DNA of 64,000 nucleotides from Trileptium ribeirensis (lineage: Eukaryota > Nematoda > Enoplea > Enoplida > Thoracostomopsidae), in assembly GCA_030248225.1 (NCBI GenBank), contig JASANE010019510.1:28761-92760 (forward strand), in the 5' to 3' direction. The notes below the pieces were generated by a model. It saw nothing but the letters and a program-made list of their open reading frames with translations. It did not search any database and was not told where the DNA came from. The position numbers and the translations under genes were made by a program. Shown here in pieces: positions 1 through 13,500 of the stretch (the stretch's first letter is position 1; every line of letters begins with the position of its first letter).

Positions 1-637
1 TTGTGATTTTAGGATAACTTTTCGCTAAATAGAAATTTTACCACGTGTTGTACACTTCATCCATGGGTGTTACTCGAAACGAAATAGTATACTTGTTTCT
101 CCAAACTCTTAAAATCAGAAATCCACTCATGACGTTTTACTTTCCAGAAAAAAGTTACGGGCTCTAAAAGACCAGTTCAGCTACTGTAATATTAGATATT
201 GAAAACAGGCGACAGATCTCTTTAATACAGAACGTGTTTTTCTTATAGGTATTACAAATTTATCATGTAGCTAAGAAGAAAACAGAAGTGTTCGCGTTCA
301 GATAAAAGCCATTCTGTGTTTCTTGCCTCCATAAACTGCAAAAATACATTGGAGCATTTAGGTGGGGGTACAGGAATAGTGCAGTGGCTTTACATCAACT
401 GGTCTGGATAGACGCTATGAGTGAAGGGTTACTGTAGTATAAATATCCAGGTGTGTGTACGCATCCGCTGGTGGGGCTTAAGAGAACTCCTTGGCACTCA
501 GCTAGGAATTCCATTCATGGTGCAGTGGTTGCCCTTGGTTTGTCAAGTTTAAAAAATTGTCTTTTTATTTTACTTATGCTTTAGACTTTTACTTATGCTT
601 TTACTCAACTTGCACGTAGTGTTTTACTTGCCTTTAA
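1..637. other. Intronic sequence left of the first visible PMS2 exon
   Basis: I see no coding exon here. The conserved GFRGEALSS-type exon that must precede 1465 is not present, so this is probably inside a PMS2 intron. Confidence 0.5.
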
Positions 638-1037
638 TAATCCGGGCTCTCCAAATTGGGGAACAGGAGGGTCGTAAGCATTTTGAAGTGCCCCCGGTTC
701 GTGTCCCCTGGCCAAATTTTGGCTTCCTCGGTTCATCGACTTAAGAAAATTTTTTGTTTACGCTAGGTAAAAATACCCCCAAATGACATAAAATTTGACC
801 AAAATTTGCATACGGATTCCGTCTTGAAGCCAAAAATTTCGAGCCCGAAATTTAATCAAATTTTGGTTGGAAATAGCGTTTTTCCCATAAAAAGCGGTTT
901 GGCAGCGTTTCTGACATGATTATCAACGGTTTTGCTCTTGGCAAAATGATCCTTGGCGATATTGGGCGCCATCTGGTTCGGAATCAGGATCTTTCATAAC
1001 CCTGGTAAAATTTTCAGCGAATGGAGAGTCCAGATAG
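638..1037 (+). mobile_element. MITE-like repeat, family 'GGGCTCTCCA', copy 1
   Basis: Starts with AATCCGGGCTCTCCAAATTG and ends with a degenerate inverted copy (TGGAGAGTCCAGAT). The inside matches 5592-5960 along its whole length in reverse orientation, for example GTTCATCG, TTTTTTGTTTAC and GAAGCCAAAAATTTCG blocks. No open reading frame belongs to it. Superfamily unknown. Confidence 0.65.
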
Positions 1038-1464
1038 TCATTTTCAGGTCGGCTGGTTTTACAGTTTACACGTGGCGCAACATGTTCTCTAATATTATTT
1101 CGTTTTATCATTCCTTGCGTTGCTCTTGCCTCGGTGGTATTATGGATCTGTTGGGGAGCTGGGAAAACATGGGATTTACTCACAGAAAGGGGGCAGTCGT
1201 AGAAATAAGGGTATTTCCTTGTCACTTGTTATATTTATCTTTCTTTAGATCACTGTTTTGGCCGTTTTTACGTTGTGTACACATTGATTATAAATCGGTA
1301 GATATTTAAAATGGGATTATAGGTTGTTTTTTACGTGTATTCAGACTATTCGAAGTGCCTTAGAAAAGTCAAATATATATTTATATTTAAATCATAAATT
1401 ATTTTTATGTATAATAACATGATAAACATACGTTGACGTTTAAAATATTTTTATTTTATTTTAG

Positions 1465-1567
1465 AGATCTTACAATTACTACAAGGGTAGCTCAGAATGA
1501 CCACGGATTTGTCTTAAAGTTTGGCAGCCATGGTGCACTAGAATCCAAAACGACCTGTTCCAGAAAG
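1465..1567 (+). CDS. PMS2: PMS2 exon a (ATPase/transducer region)
   Basis: Acceptor TTTTAG precedes and donor GTAAGT follows. Reading from 1466 the exon gives [20 protein letters not shown] and onward, matching the stretch after GFRGEALSSLCALS in other PMS2 proteins. The first base completes a codon from an exon not in this window. It ends in phase 0. Confidence 0.85.
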
Positions 1568-4500
1568 GTAAGTCCGATCTGTGGCACTTTAGCTTTATAA
1601 TACTAATGGAAATGGACCGAGTGGAGTTTTCACTAACAAGTTTGTTAGCGGCAAAAATCGTAAATTTATTTTTGTTCATATATGGAGTCCATAACTCACC
1701 ACCGCATAGATGGATCTTTTTTTTGCAAATGCAAATTTTTTCATTCGATCACAAACTTAATCTAGTTTTGTGCTATTTAGTTAGACTCTAAACCTGTCGA
1801 CCATGTCTTATGGGTAAAAATGGGCCCCGAAGCGGTCCAAGGTCAGTTTTCTGAAATTTGGCCATCCGGGTATTTATCTTTCGCTAGGTCTATCTCGCGA
1901 AAAACGGAGACCACCAAGCAGAATCCTCTCAAGGAGAGCTAGAACTTTGCTTTTTCAGAAATGCGTTTTCAAGCTATGAGCTAAAGTTTAAAAAATAGCA
2001 CAACAAAGTATGAAGCAAGTTTTTGCTTGTTGCGGTGAACTATTACATTATAGGGTTATTTAACCCGGTAAATATGTTGGTTTCATTGTTTTAAATCAAG
2101 ATTGGCTTTGTTATTATAGTTCATGGACGGTGTCGGAGCAAAATTTTGAAAATTTTTGCACCATAATAGCCAAATTTCGCCACTTTTGCAATATAGATGT
2201 ATGTAGGTCAATCGAACGTATATATACGTTTTCGGGATTGCTAAAGACGATAAAAGCAATTGTATTTGTGCGGTATGCAACAGATAAGTTAAGTCTTTGA
2301 GGGCCTACTACGTAAAAATCTTTCTTCAAATTTTGGCGTATCTTAGGGAAACGATGGTTCGCCGAGGCTTCCCGAGAAGACAATATATAGTGCTGTAGCC
2401 TTCAAGAAGGGTTTGAAATATGTTTTTCGGACTTAGATTAAATTTGCCTGGGTGATTTAGGTATCAATCGATAGGTCACGTGGAAAGTAGTAGAACAGTA
2501 CCTATTACGGCCAGATCCGCGCACCGGAAAACCGTCGATTTCAGAAATTAATCATTAGATTTTACTTTTTTCTCTTTTTCCTCCAGGCACTAACTTGTTA
2601 ACGATATTGTCTGACTGTTTTAAATTTGGTACCATTCGACACTGTCGGCACGGAACGTGGTTGCAATAGATGAAATGAAAACCGGATTTAGGTATTTACA
2701 CCCAGTTGTTTTTGGCCTTAACTTACTGACTTTTTGAGCACTATTTCCAGTACATATCTACCTTCCTATACCCTTAAATTGGGCTAATCATGTTTGTGGA
2801 GTCGCAAAATTCGATGTCGTAGCTGTCTCGCTAAAAGAGATAGAACAGATCATGTCTGATGCCTAAACGTAATAGATAATCAAACAGTTGAAAACAAACT
2901 ATATCCCAGAAATCGAGTTCATTGACTCTATACCCACCAAGATATATTCGCGGTGGATTGTAGATATACAAATTACCGAATTGAGCGTACTAAAATGATA
3001 TATAGATTATTCTTTATGCCCTGCATGTAGTATATTATATATGAAAGACATGTAATTATACCAAACAAATGAAGACAGACTACATTCTGGAAATCGGGTT
3101 CGTCGACCGTAAAATTTTTGAAACATCTGAAAAGTTATGCATGAGTCCACATTAGGTGGGTACACGATGCTTGTTCTTCTGTCAAAAGAACGAATGAATC
3201 ATGCAGAAATTTGGGTTCACATTTTTGCCATTTTTGTGAACGCTAACAATGGCTTTGTGATATATGAGCGGAAGTAGCGTACTCGCACATTTCTCCATAT
3301 CGAACGTTCGTCCCTGTTTAGTTTATGACATGCTAAATCGGGCAGCTGTGTTCGCGGTTTATGTGTATATTATAGTATACGATAAAAACACGATTGGTAA
3401 TCTCGTTTCACGTGTACACGGTCGGCAAACTGCGATGCTAAATCATAAAATAATGATCGCGAACCGCACCTTCTTGTTGCTGTATCGCAAATCGTAGGAT
3501 ATAGTAATTTGTGTCCGTTCGTCGTTTTGCGGTAGTGCACTGGCTATCGGTAGCATTGTACCGTAGAACTACCGCATTCATCATGATTTATAACCTTAAA
3601 GAAATAATACATGTCGGAAGAAAAACGACAATATTTCTGGAAGAAGGTCAACGAACCATTTGAGCCATTCAGCGGCCCAGAAGTGGTTATACAAAAGGTG
3701 ATGTTTAGAAAAGTGTTTTCTCGATTAGCCGATTCCAGCAAGTGGTCTTACGTCTTACTTTTTCGATGTGACGCCTCTGCAGCCATAGCTCCAAAACACA
3801 TTTACCTGCATTGTTAGATTTGGGAAAGGACCATTAGTCCTGTTTTTGGGCATTTTGACCCGGAAGATGGGGCCCAGTGGTTCGAGTGCAGCTCAAGGGC
3901 GCATCGTCATAACATAGGCTATCGAACACAAAATTTTGTCGAACGTCATTCTTCTGAAGATGGGTTGCGTGCCACCGACATGCAAAAAATACACGACTTT
4001 CTGCCTGGCACTCTTAGCTTAAACTTTGTTCGCTTGGCTCGATCCGTTTTAATTATAAATAATATATTTCAAAGCCAGCCGTTGCGCAACACTAAAATTA
4101 TATAGTAAAGCCTGTCTATAGGTAGAGCACTATAGTACGCTGCGTAAAATATTCGTTTGCAAATGATGTCAATTTCAGAGCAAATTCTGACGTAGCTTTG
4201 ACGAAAAAATGAAAATTCTATCGAAACAAGAGGATCCTCTTGGCCGAATGTCTAACCTTGAGCAGTGGGCTTGCCGTGACCGAACACTGTTCTATAGAAT
4301 TTCAGTACCAGCGGTTTTATAAGAAATAGTTTTATATTTTTACAACACGTAAGACCGTCAGTTAAGATCGCACATCCCTGAACGCTGTAATGGTGACTAG
4401 TAAAGTACCAATAATTTTCATGCTGTGGGCTGGACTTTTAAAGGCTTTAAGGCCAATTAAGCTAATTTATTTGCGTATTTCTTTAGCCTGGTACAACAGT

Positions 4501-7500
4501 GAAGGTGTCTAAGCTGTTCGGCTACCTAACGGTGCGTCGAAAGGAGCTTTTGCGTAACGCCAAACGGGAATATCACAAGGCATTGACAACGATATCGGGT
4601 TATGCACTGATCAGCGGATGTCAAAGGATTACGTGCCTGTCTGTGATTAGCGGGTAAACAAAAGCAAGTATTCATATAGTATTTATGCCGTTTGAACAGC
4701 CGCTTGAATCTCGTAGTATGGAAAGAAGGTGTCAAGTAGGGATATGCACTTATCGGCTGATGTGAAAGGATTAAGATTGTATCTGTGAATAACGAGTGAT
4801 TAATGGCAAGAATTCATTATATCACATCTATGTCGGTTGAATTACATTATATAGAAACACATTCATTATTTCGACTCAACAGTAGTAGCTTAAATTTCGT
4901 AGTAAGAACAGGAAGTACCATAAAGTTGCAATAGGGATTAGTATAAAAATCTATGTAATAATGTTAGTTGAAACGGAGCGAGCGAAGTTTCCTCGAAATA
5001 GCATCTAATTGCGACAAAAACTGTTTTTTGGTCGTCTGTGTGTCGATGCATGACTCTCCACGAGATGACGGATTTTCGCATTTTTGTTTGATACGTAATA
5101 TGAGATGTACAGCACAGCCAGAAATAGGTGCAAAATAATAGACCGAAATTTTGATGGATTTCGATTAAGCGAAGTTTCGACTGTTTTCGATTTTGGCGTA
5201 ATTAATTAAAGGTAAAATTGTAAAATTTCTCAGTTTAATGAAATTTCGTTCGATTGTGATTATACAACATTTTGATCGATTGTAATTTCGCTTTAAATCG
5301 TTTTCGTTTGCACTTTATTTTAGACCGCGTCTGTAGCTAAATACCTAGCTTCGTATTGGCGGTGCTGCCATGATGTATTACCTAAATTTTCGCAAAACCG
5401 ACACGAAATCCAGCCTTAGGTTTTGGCGTTTTAGGTCACTTCACATTTTGGTTAAAACCCTTATGTTTTTGCTTGTTGGGGCAAACGATGGGATTATTGA
5501 GTTGTTTAGCTCGTTAAACGCGTTGATTTCTTTGTTTTAACCACGCGTTGGATGTGTTAATATGCCAGTTTTTTGCGTGTTTTTAATAGCAACTATTTGG
5601 GTTCTTCATTCGCTGAAAATTTTGCCAGGGGGCATGAACCGGGGCTGCCCGATTTTACCAAGAGGCATTTTTCCAAGAGAAAACGGATAAAATCGTGTAA
5701 GCAACTACACTGCGCTGACGCTTTTATGGAGACAAGCGATTTTGAAGTAAATTTTGTCAAAATTTGCGAAATTTTTGGCTTCAGGACAGAATTTCAGTGC
5801 AAATTTTATGTATTTAGGGAGTGTTTTTATTGAGTGTAAACAAAAAAAATGAGAAGTGGCGATGAACTCCGGGGAGCCCAAAATTTTGTCAAGTGGGCAA
5901 TCGGTTTTGTCACGGGGCACTTGAAAATGTCAGGCCCCCATATTGGAGAGCCCAGATTATTTGGATATTAGATCCCAAAACACGATTCCTTTTAGAGTGC
6001 ATATAAAATTAGAAGATGGATGAACGCACGATTGCGCAGCGAGCTGTATCACTACGTGTGAGCGACGTTTATAGTCACAAATACGTTTGTACGAATCAAC
6101 TCAACATTTTAGCCAGCCTCAAAAATCGTTTTATTTGTAGATTTAACAAATTACACAATTAGATTGGAGCCTACAAAATCATGCATAGATCAAAGGGGCA
6201 TGGGCAGGGCATGCATCATTATACATAAAGGGTATATTGGTCACAGATATATTCAATTTAATCATATAATCGTTTTTTAGCATCTTCGAAAACCTCTATA
6301 TCCACAAATGCAACTAATTATAACAGATTGAAAAGCACGTAATCATGCATGTCTCGAAAAAAGGTGGCATGAAAACATTGCCACTCCAAAAATGTCTACA
6401 TCAATCACAGATACATACGGATCAATCAATATAAGACATAACGTTAGGTTAAAATCATCGAAATCATAGATAATTCCAAAAAGCGTACACCAGTCTCAGG
6501 TACATTCAAAGGAATCATTCTCAAAACCTTTATACAGCTTATTAATGATTATCTAAAAATATGACATATCAAGGTTAAAATAGGTTCTTTTGGGACCCCA
6601 TTTTGTGCCCCTATCTCCTTATCCGAGATTCTGACAATAAGTTGATATAAGATTTGGGATTTAACTACAAAAACTGAGGTTGTGCTCTGTTTAAAGCGGG
6701 TCTATTATAACCCTTGGCTGGGCTACACAAATCATATAAATGCTACCCAGGGAGTAACCTTAATTCCGGTTCCGGCGAAAATCGTGTTCCGGTTGCGGTT
6801 CCGGCAAAGGGCAAAAACCATACCGGAACCGGAATTCCGGTTTAAAATTTTGTTTGAAATTTTCCACGTTTTTTGCTTCATCCTGTAATCCAAACATATG
6901 TAATATATATTATACAATGATCAAGCTCCAATACAACCAAGCAAAAGAAAAGATTAACTAACCAATTTGCCGTGTGAAACGTAAGTAGGGCACATAATTA
7001 GAGCAGGAATTTTTCATAATAACCTGCAGGAGTTTGTTAAGTCAAAGCCAGGTCGATGCTTGTAGCAGCTATTTTACACAACTAGAAGTCTGTGGGATAC
7101 GTTTGAATTAAACCGGTCCAACTCGGTAACGGAGGATGGCTTACGCAGAAGCACTTAGGGTATGCTTGGCTAACATAATTGCGTCAAGCACCCGCCAGTG
7201 CGCTTGTAAACTTGGTAAACCAGTCTAAATTGAAGTAAACTAACTTTATCTGCAACGCAGCTAGAAACTGTTTTCTTGGCAAAGAAATGTATTTATTGAA
7301 ACTGTGCGAGCAGCATCACAGTGTGTCTCATTTATAGCATTATGATTAGAAAGTTATCTTCATTATGATCTAACTGATGGGCACTATATGTCCACCGCTA
7401 GCCTAAACAGTGTCTCTGACCACTGATCAGAAAATTACCTTCTATCTATTATTTTCTCTTAGAATCATATAAACCAATAATTTTAAGTTTCCTACAGAAG

Positions 7501-10500
7501 AATATGCAACAAACGTATGTGTAGTAAAGGGAGGCGACTGAAGACAGAGCGAAAGTGTGTATTCTACGCTCCAAGCTTTGTAAGCACATTCGATTTGACG
7601 CAGTATACGCAGTGATGTATAGTGGAAGACATTTTTTGCTCTCAATGTCCAAAAACCGACATTTTTGATCGATAAATAAACATTATTAGCTTCCTCAGTC
7701 TCTTTATAGTTTCAGAAAGGCAATAATATCATCGCAATACATTAAGTTTAATGTAAAAGTTATTTTTAATGCATTTTAAATCCACTATACCTTCATTTCT
7801 TCCATCATCTGTTTTACTATATATAAATTTCCAAGACCAGGTTTCGGATCCGGTTTAAATGGACGGTTCCGGTTGCTGGTTCCGGTTATTCCCTGATGCT
7901 ACCATATGCAAAAGATATCATGGAAATAAAGTTCCTGAACTATTTAGAAAAAAACTGACCGGGTAAACGGACACAATAAAATTTGTCAGCGTGCATACAA
8001 ATTATCGCTTCGCTCGGTGGGCAGTAAATGTATGTTACGAACCTGGGTGACACACCAGAAAATACTTGAATATTGACTAAAAAGTTGTTGTTAGTTTCCA
8101 TAGAATTGTTTTTTTAGTTTTAGTAAGCTTTTTATTATTCTTTACCATTATTTGTTGAAAGAAAACTTCTGAAAATTTTTGAACGCCCCCTAGTTCGTTG
8201 TTATCTGCCCCTGGTTTAGAACCGTGGTTTCAGTCACGCCGGGGCAGAAATTTCAGCGAATAGAAGCCAGCTGTGTTTCATTTCGGCGTACTATATACAG
8301 GACTTCTTTCGTCAGATGCCACTTAAACATGAATACTACTGGCTTCTCAAAACTACCAAAATTATAACTGGGTGAATGACCTGGCTTCTCCTAGTTCGGA
8401 AGTGGCAGAAACCGAAAATACATCTGTGCGACAAACTCCCTCCAGTACATGGGGGTACCATTAAGTACTGTATCTGTCGGAAGACGTCAGATGTTGTATA
8501 ATGTGTAATTAGCAACTACGGATTATAATTGCATACATGAAAGGTGAATTTTACCTTGTTTAGCTTCATAGGGGAAAATTTACGGATTTTAGACGAAATA
8601 GGCAGGGTTTCTGCGCAACCAGAAATTCGGGAATTTTGACAAAATATTTGGCACACACGGGAAAAAGCAATAAGAAGAAAACCCAGAAAATCCCGCAAAT
8701 TTGTACCATTTAAGAATTTAAGTGTTTTGCAATTTTGAATCCTGAATAGGAAACAATCCGCATATTTGTGAGCCCATGAGAGAAAAATTTGGTAATGTTT
8801 AACCGCGCAGCAATGCATTTTGGGTGATAGGGTGAGTCAATTTTGCTTGGGTGTCATGAACTGAGGAATGTCGAAATAACTTGCGCCCACTTCCTCCTTT
8901 ATTTAGAAAAGCCAGTACTAGCGTTGCCACATTACGGATTCCCGGATATTTGTCTACGTGCCCCATATGCTTGTGTAATGTATCATTACATTTATTAGGC
9001 GAAAATCAACTGTACTTCAATCACCAGGCTTATCTTTGAGAGACAACATTTCTTCCGTATGGGGTATTAAAACGTTGAAGTCCATCGTACCTATAAATTT
9101 GTATACACCGGATGAAGAAGTGTGTACCGAATTTGGCATTCCATATGACGATCTAAGTGACGATAAGCTTGGTAGCATTCAGTAAGTTATGAACTGGACT
9201 TTATTTTTTTACCATAAGTCAGTCAGTCACCTAGCGATATTTTTGTAGTGTGTTTGCACCGGATGCGTATAGTGACAGACAGAAACATGAACAAATCATC
9301 CAAGAATAGTTTGTAAACAGCTGCGTTTTCTTTGCGAAACAATTGCTTTTGTTTATACCGTTCAAAGTTGTATATTTGAACATAGACACCCTGGAGAACT
9401 ACGTACTGAAAAAATATAAAACATGTTTTGAGCTTGAGGAGCCAGATTTACTATTTGCGCATATTACTTAGTCGAAGGTGCGAAATCGGCTAATATGTGG
9501 ATTGAATTACGTTTTGTTCCTTCGAAGTTCGTTATGTTGTTAGCTGGCTACTTTCAATTTGTTGAAACCAAATGTTCAAATAGTGTGTTTTTGGGAAAAA
9601 TCTTTTTTCTTCGCCTTTTTGTTGCATAACTCTTCACAAGATAGACGGATTTTCGCAATTTTTTAATTCAACGCGTAACGAAATGTAGTCATGTAGTTTT
9701 GCATTTGCGCTGCCTCTATGATTTACTACCTAAATTTTCACAAAGTAGACACTAGTAGTTGGGAATTTTTGATTTTGGTCGCTTGGGGTAACCCAACTTT
9801 TAGGTTATAACTCTTGCCAGAGGTATCGGATCTCGGTTCTTAGGACTGTTATGCATTTTTTGCCGGAGCAACTGTTTTCTAGCATAAGCCATAATTTAAA
9901 AAATAATCCTCATAAAAGAGAAATTTTCAAAATTTTTATAAAGCAGGTTTTTCGTTTGTTGGGGGTGAACGATAGGATTATGGTTTTATTTAAGGTTATT
10001 TAAACCGGTAAACACATTGGTGTCTTTGATCCACGCCTAGATTGGATGGGCTGACGTTACTGGTGGAAAAATTGGTAAATTTTAGCACCGAACGTAGTAA
10101 AATTTTGCCACTTTTTCAAGATGTATGTAGATCATTAGAATGACTGTGTCTATATATTTTCGTTGTTGGTGAATACGATAAAAGCTGTTGGTGGCTTCTC
10201 CATTTGCTAAATTTTTTTAGGGATCGTGAATTGGGGGCGGTTGAAATCTAAAAGTTTTTAAAATTAAATACTTTTCAGCGTAACAAAATTGTTAATATGG
10301 CCTCAGAAACGACTTAAGCTCTTTATTGAGGTTAATACCAACTTTTCAATAGTTTTTTTCGCTGAAATGAAACTCTTATCCACAAAGGGATTTTGATTTG
10401 TTTCTGTCATACTGGGGATGTTTTTACCGGGAGATGCTAAAAATTTTGCGAGGGGGACATTTTGCGCGGACGCGTTTTTTCCAGGGGTCCCCACCCTTCT

Positions 10501-13500
10501 ACTTCGGAGAAGTCAGTATTGTATTTGCGTGGTAGGCTTCAAATAAGGCAAGTATGAATTGGGATCCTGCAGCTTAGAAATCACTTCATATTTTTATTGT
10601 TCTTAAAAGTTGTGATGGATTTCGAAAGTTTTCGTCGTTTTTGCATTAGAAGAAATATAGCATTTTATATGTATGACAAAAATCACAGCAGTGTTGTCAG
10701 TGAAGACTTTTTGGTGTGTAATAATTGCTATCGGTTGACTACTCAAAGACCACAATTTGTAACGACGATACGGCAGCTATTTAAAGAGTAGCCATACTCA
10801 CTCTGTTGTTTCACCTCGCTCTGCTAGTTACTATTTTCAATGTAGTAACTTCATATGGCTTATAACATAACAGTCAATGGTTCCATAGAATAACATTTTT
10901 TAACAAACAGAACATGTTAATGGTGTTTGATGAGGACTTGTAAATTGATTAAGCGTAATTCTGATCAATTCCACGCTAGTCTAATAACTGCCGTGTTCAT
11001 AGCACTAACGATAGCTCATTTTGTTAATAATGGTGGTGTAAATATTTTCTAACGTTACTCGATTTCGCATTGGTTAGTGGCGTACCGGAAACTGTTATTC
11101 CAGTGATATAGTATCTTTGTTGCGCCAGTATTTGCACGATTATTCTGTATTGGTATTAATGCTTTGTAAAATTTCTATTTTAGTGGAATTTGATATGGAT
11201 AAGCTTCTACTTGGGAAATGTGCTCGCTTACTTATTTGACTTTTAAGAGAAATGTTTTTAGAACGCGAATACTATAATAGCACATGATAAAAGTGACTTT
11301 TTTGCCCTTAAGTCGCTCGCCACTAGCTCGGAAACCATTCCAAAATTAGAGTTTCATTACTAATTTTCTATCTTTCGAAATATTCACGAAATGTGAATGT
11401 CACGTTTGGCGAGTATAGTATATAGCTAGCTTTTACAATATATTCTGAGAGTAGCGTTAATTGCTGCTTTTTGATAACACACAGGGATGGGTGTATTCGT
11501 TTATGTTGATTCCCCTATCTGATTTTTTGGGACTACATTTTTAATGTTATATTTGAAATAAAATTGTCAAAAATACAATAATGTCATTTTGTGAAAAAAG
11601 AAAGGCTGCTTTTTTCTTCCGTTGTGTATTCGGCCCCATTGAATGTTTCAGTCGTTTTCTTTTTTTACTTGCTTTTGAACCTGCAATACTTTCGAGCTAT
11701 TTTCAAAAATTAGCTTTATCAGAATCGTTCTTTTGTTATTTTAAGTGTTTTAACGTGGTGTAAGAAAAATATTTAAATTTTTTGTCCTCTATGTAGAACT
11801 TTCGGAAAACTTGCAGTTGTTTTTCGCTCAGCTTTATCATTCGTGAAATAATTAGAATATCATATATTGGACTGTAATTTTGGATCTAAATTGTCGCCAC
11901 TTATGGTTCAGGATTGCTTAACGTCCATACTATTTGTGAATTGATACTTTGTTGTTTATATAATGTTATTCAGATTTACGGGAATGGTCTCGTCGGCCGA
12001 ACAAGGCAATGGACGATCCAGCTGCGATCGGCAATATGTCTATATCAATTCCAGACCGTGCGACTATCCAAAAATTACAAAAGTCGTCAACGACGTCTAC
12101 AAACTGTTTAATCGCAATCAGTATCCTGTATTGATACTAGACATTTCGATAGTTGGTGGTTAGTTGTATAGAAACAGTATGGCGTTTGGATATATACGAA
12201 GGAGAGATAAAGCTACAGTCGTGGCCAAAAATAAGTGCAATCAAAAACGACCAAAATTGATCGAACTCGCTGTCAATGGATATTTCGTCTAATCGAATTC
12301 GATTGAAATTTCGTTAAATCAAAAATAATCTAAACTTTATAAATTTTAAATTTATTTAGTTGTGCTAAAATCGAAATCGATCGAAATTTCGTTAAATCGA
12401 GATCTACCGAAATTTGGTTTACTCGAAGTTGGTCGATTATTTTGCTCTTACTCCTGGCCGTCACTGTAAATGAATTGAGTTTGGTGCCTTTCGAATGCAT
12501 AATGGAACACCAGTGCCCTGTTCGTCCACGTTTTATGCAAACGAAACTTATGTCTACGGCTAAGTTCAAGCAGTTCGAACAGGCAAGCTTGTTTCAAAAT
12601 TATTCGCCTCAGACTTAATTCAATCTTATTTGTTTCAGACTTTTCAAATTTGAATCTTGTTTCAAGGTAATTGTTGTAAACTTTCGTACAAGTTGCTTGC
12701 TTTGTGATTCTTTCTTACAAAAGTTGACTGATCGTGTATGTTGTCAGAAAAACGAGGTTAATTGTTTGAAATTATATTGCCCTACCGTCATCTGTAAACA
12801 GGTTTTGCATCAATCATGAAGCGAAGAAAATTTTAAATAATGTTGATGGAAATGTAGGCGGGATAAAGTTATATGGCTACTAGATTATTGGGAGTCCAAA
12901 ATTTTGTAAAGGCAGCCGTTCTGCATGGGGAGTTGCGATCAAAAATTCCCTGCCATTCCACCATCGATTTTACACCTGGGGTAGTCTAAAATAATTCTTA
13001 AGTTGCGCAGCTTTGAAAAGCCTGTTGTATCGCGTAACAGTTTTGACATGGTTGAATTCAGATTTTGTGCTTAATAGATCTTTTGACTTTTAATAGTTTC
13101 TTGTGTGTTATTTTATGGACGTTAACTCTGCGTTGCCATATTCTACTGATGCTCCCTTGTTTTCACGAGAGGTGTAATGGTTATGTAGTTATAGAATTTA
13201 TTTTAACTTGAAGAACATTGAAAAATTTCTTCCAACCGCATCGATCAAACATAAACACTACAGTTACAGTCATATATTGATAATAATTTTATAACGTAGG
13301 TGGCAATCACGACAAGGACGGATGTAAATCAAAGTGGAAGATACAAGCATAGTTATAATCAGAATCAAGTGCCTAAAAATAGAACAAGTTTCTTTCGATA
13401 TCGATTGTTTAAACGAGAATCGAACGTTTACGAGTAACTTAACGAATTTCGGTCGCTTTAAATTAAAAATTAATTAGTAAAATATGTTTGTCTGCATTTA

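Noticed and set aside
3264..3817. Two open frames in a PMS2 intron
   Set aside because: No domain, wrong phase for PMS2 and no splice sites that would include them.
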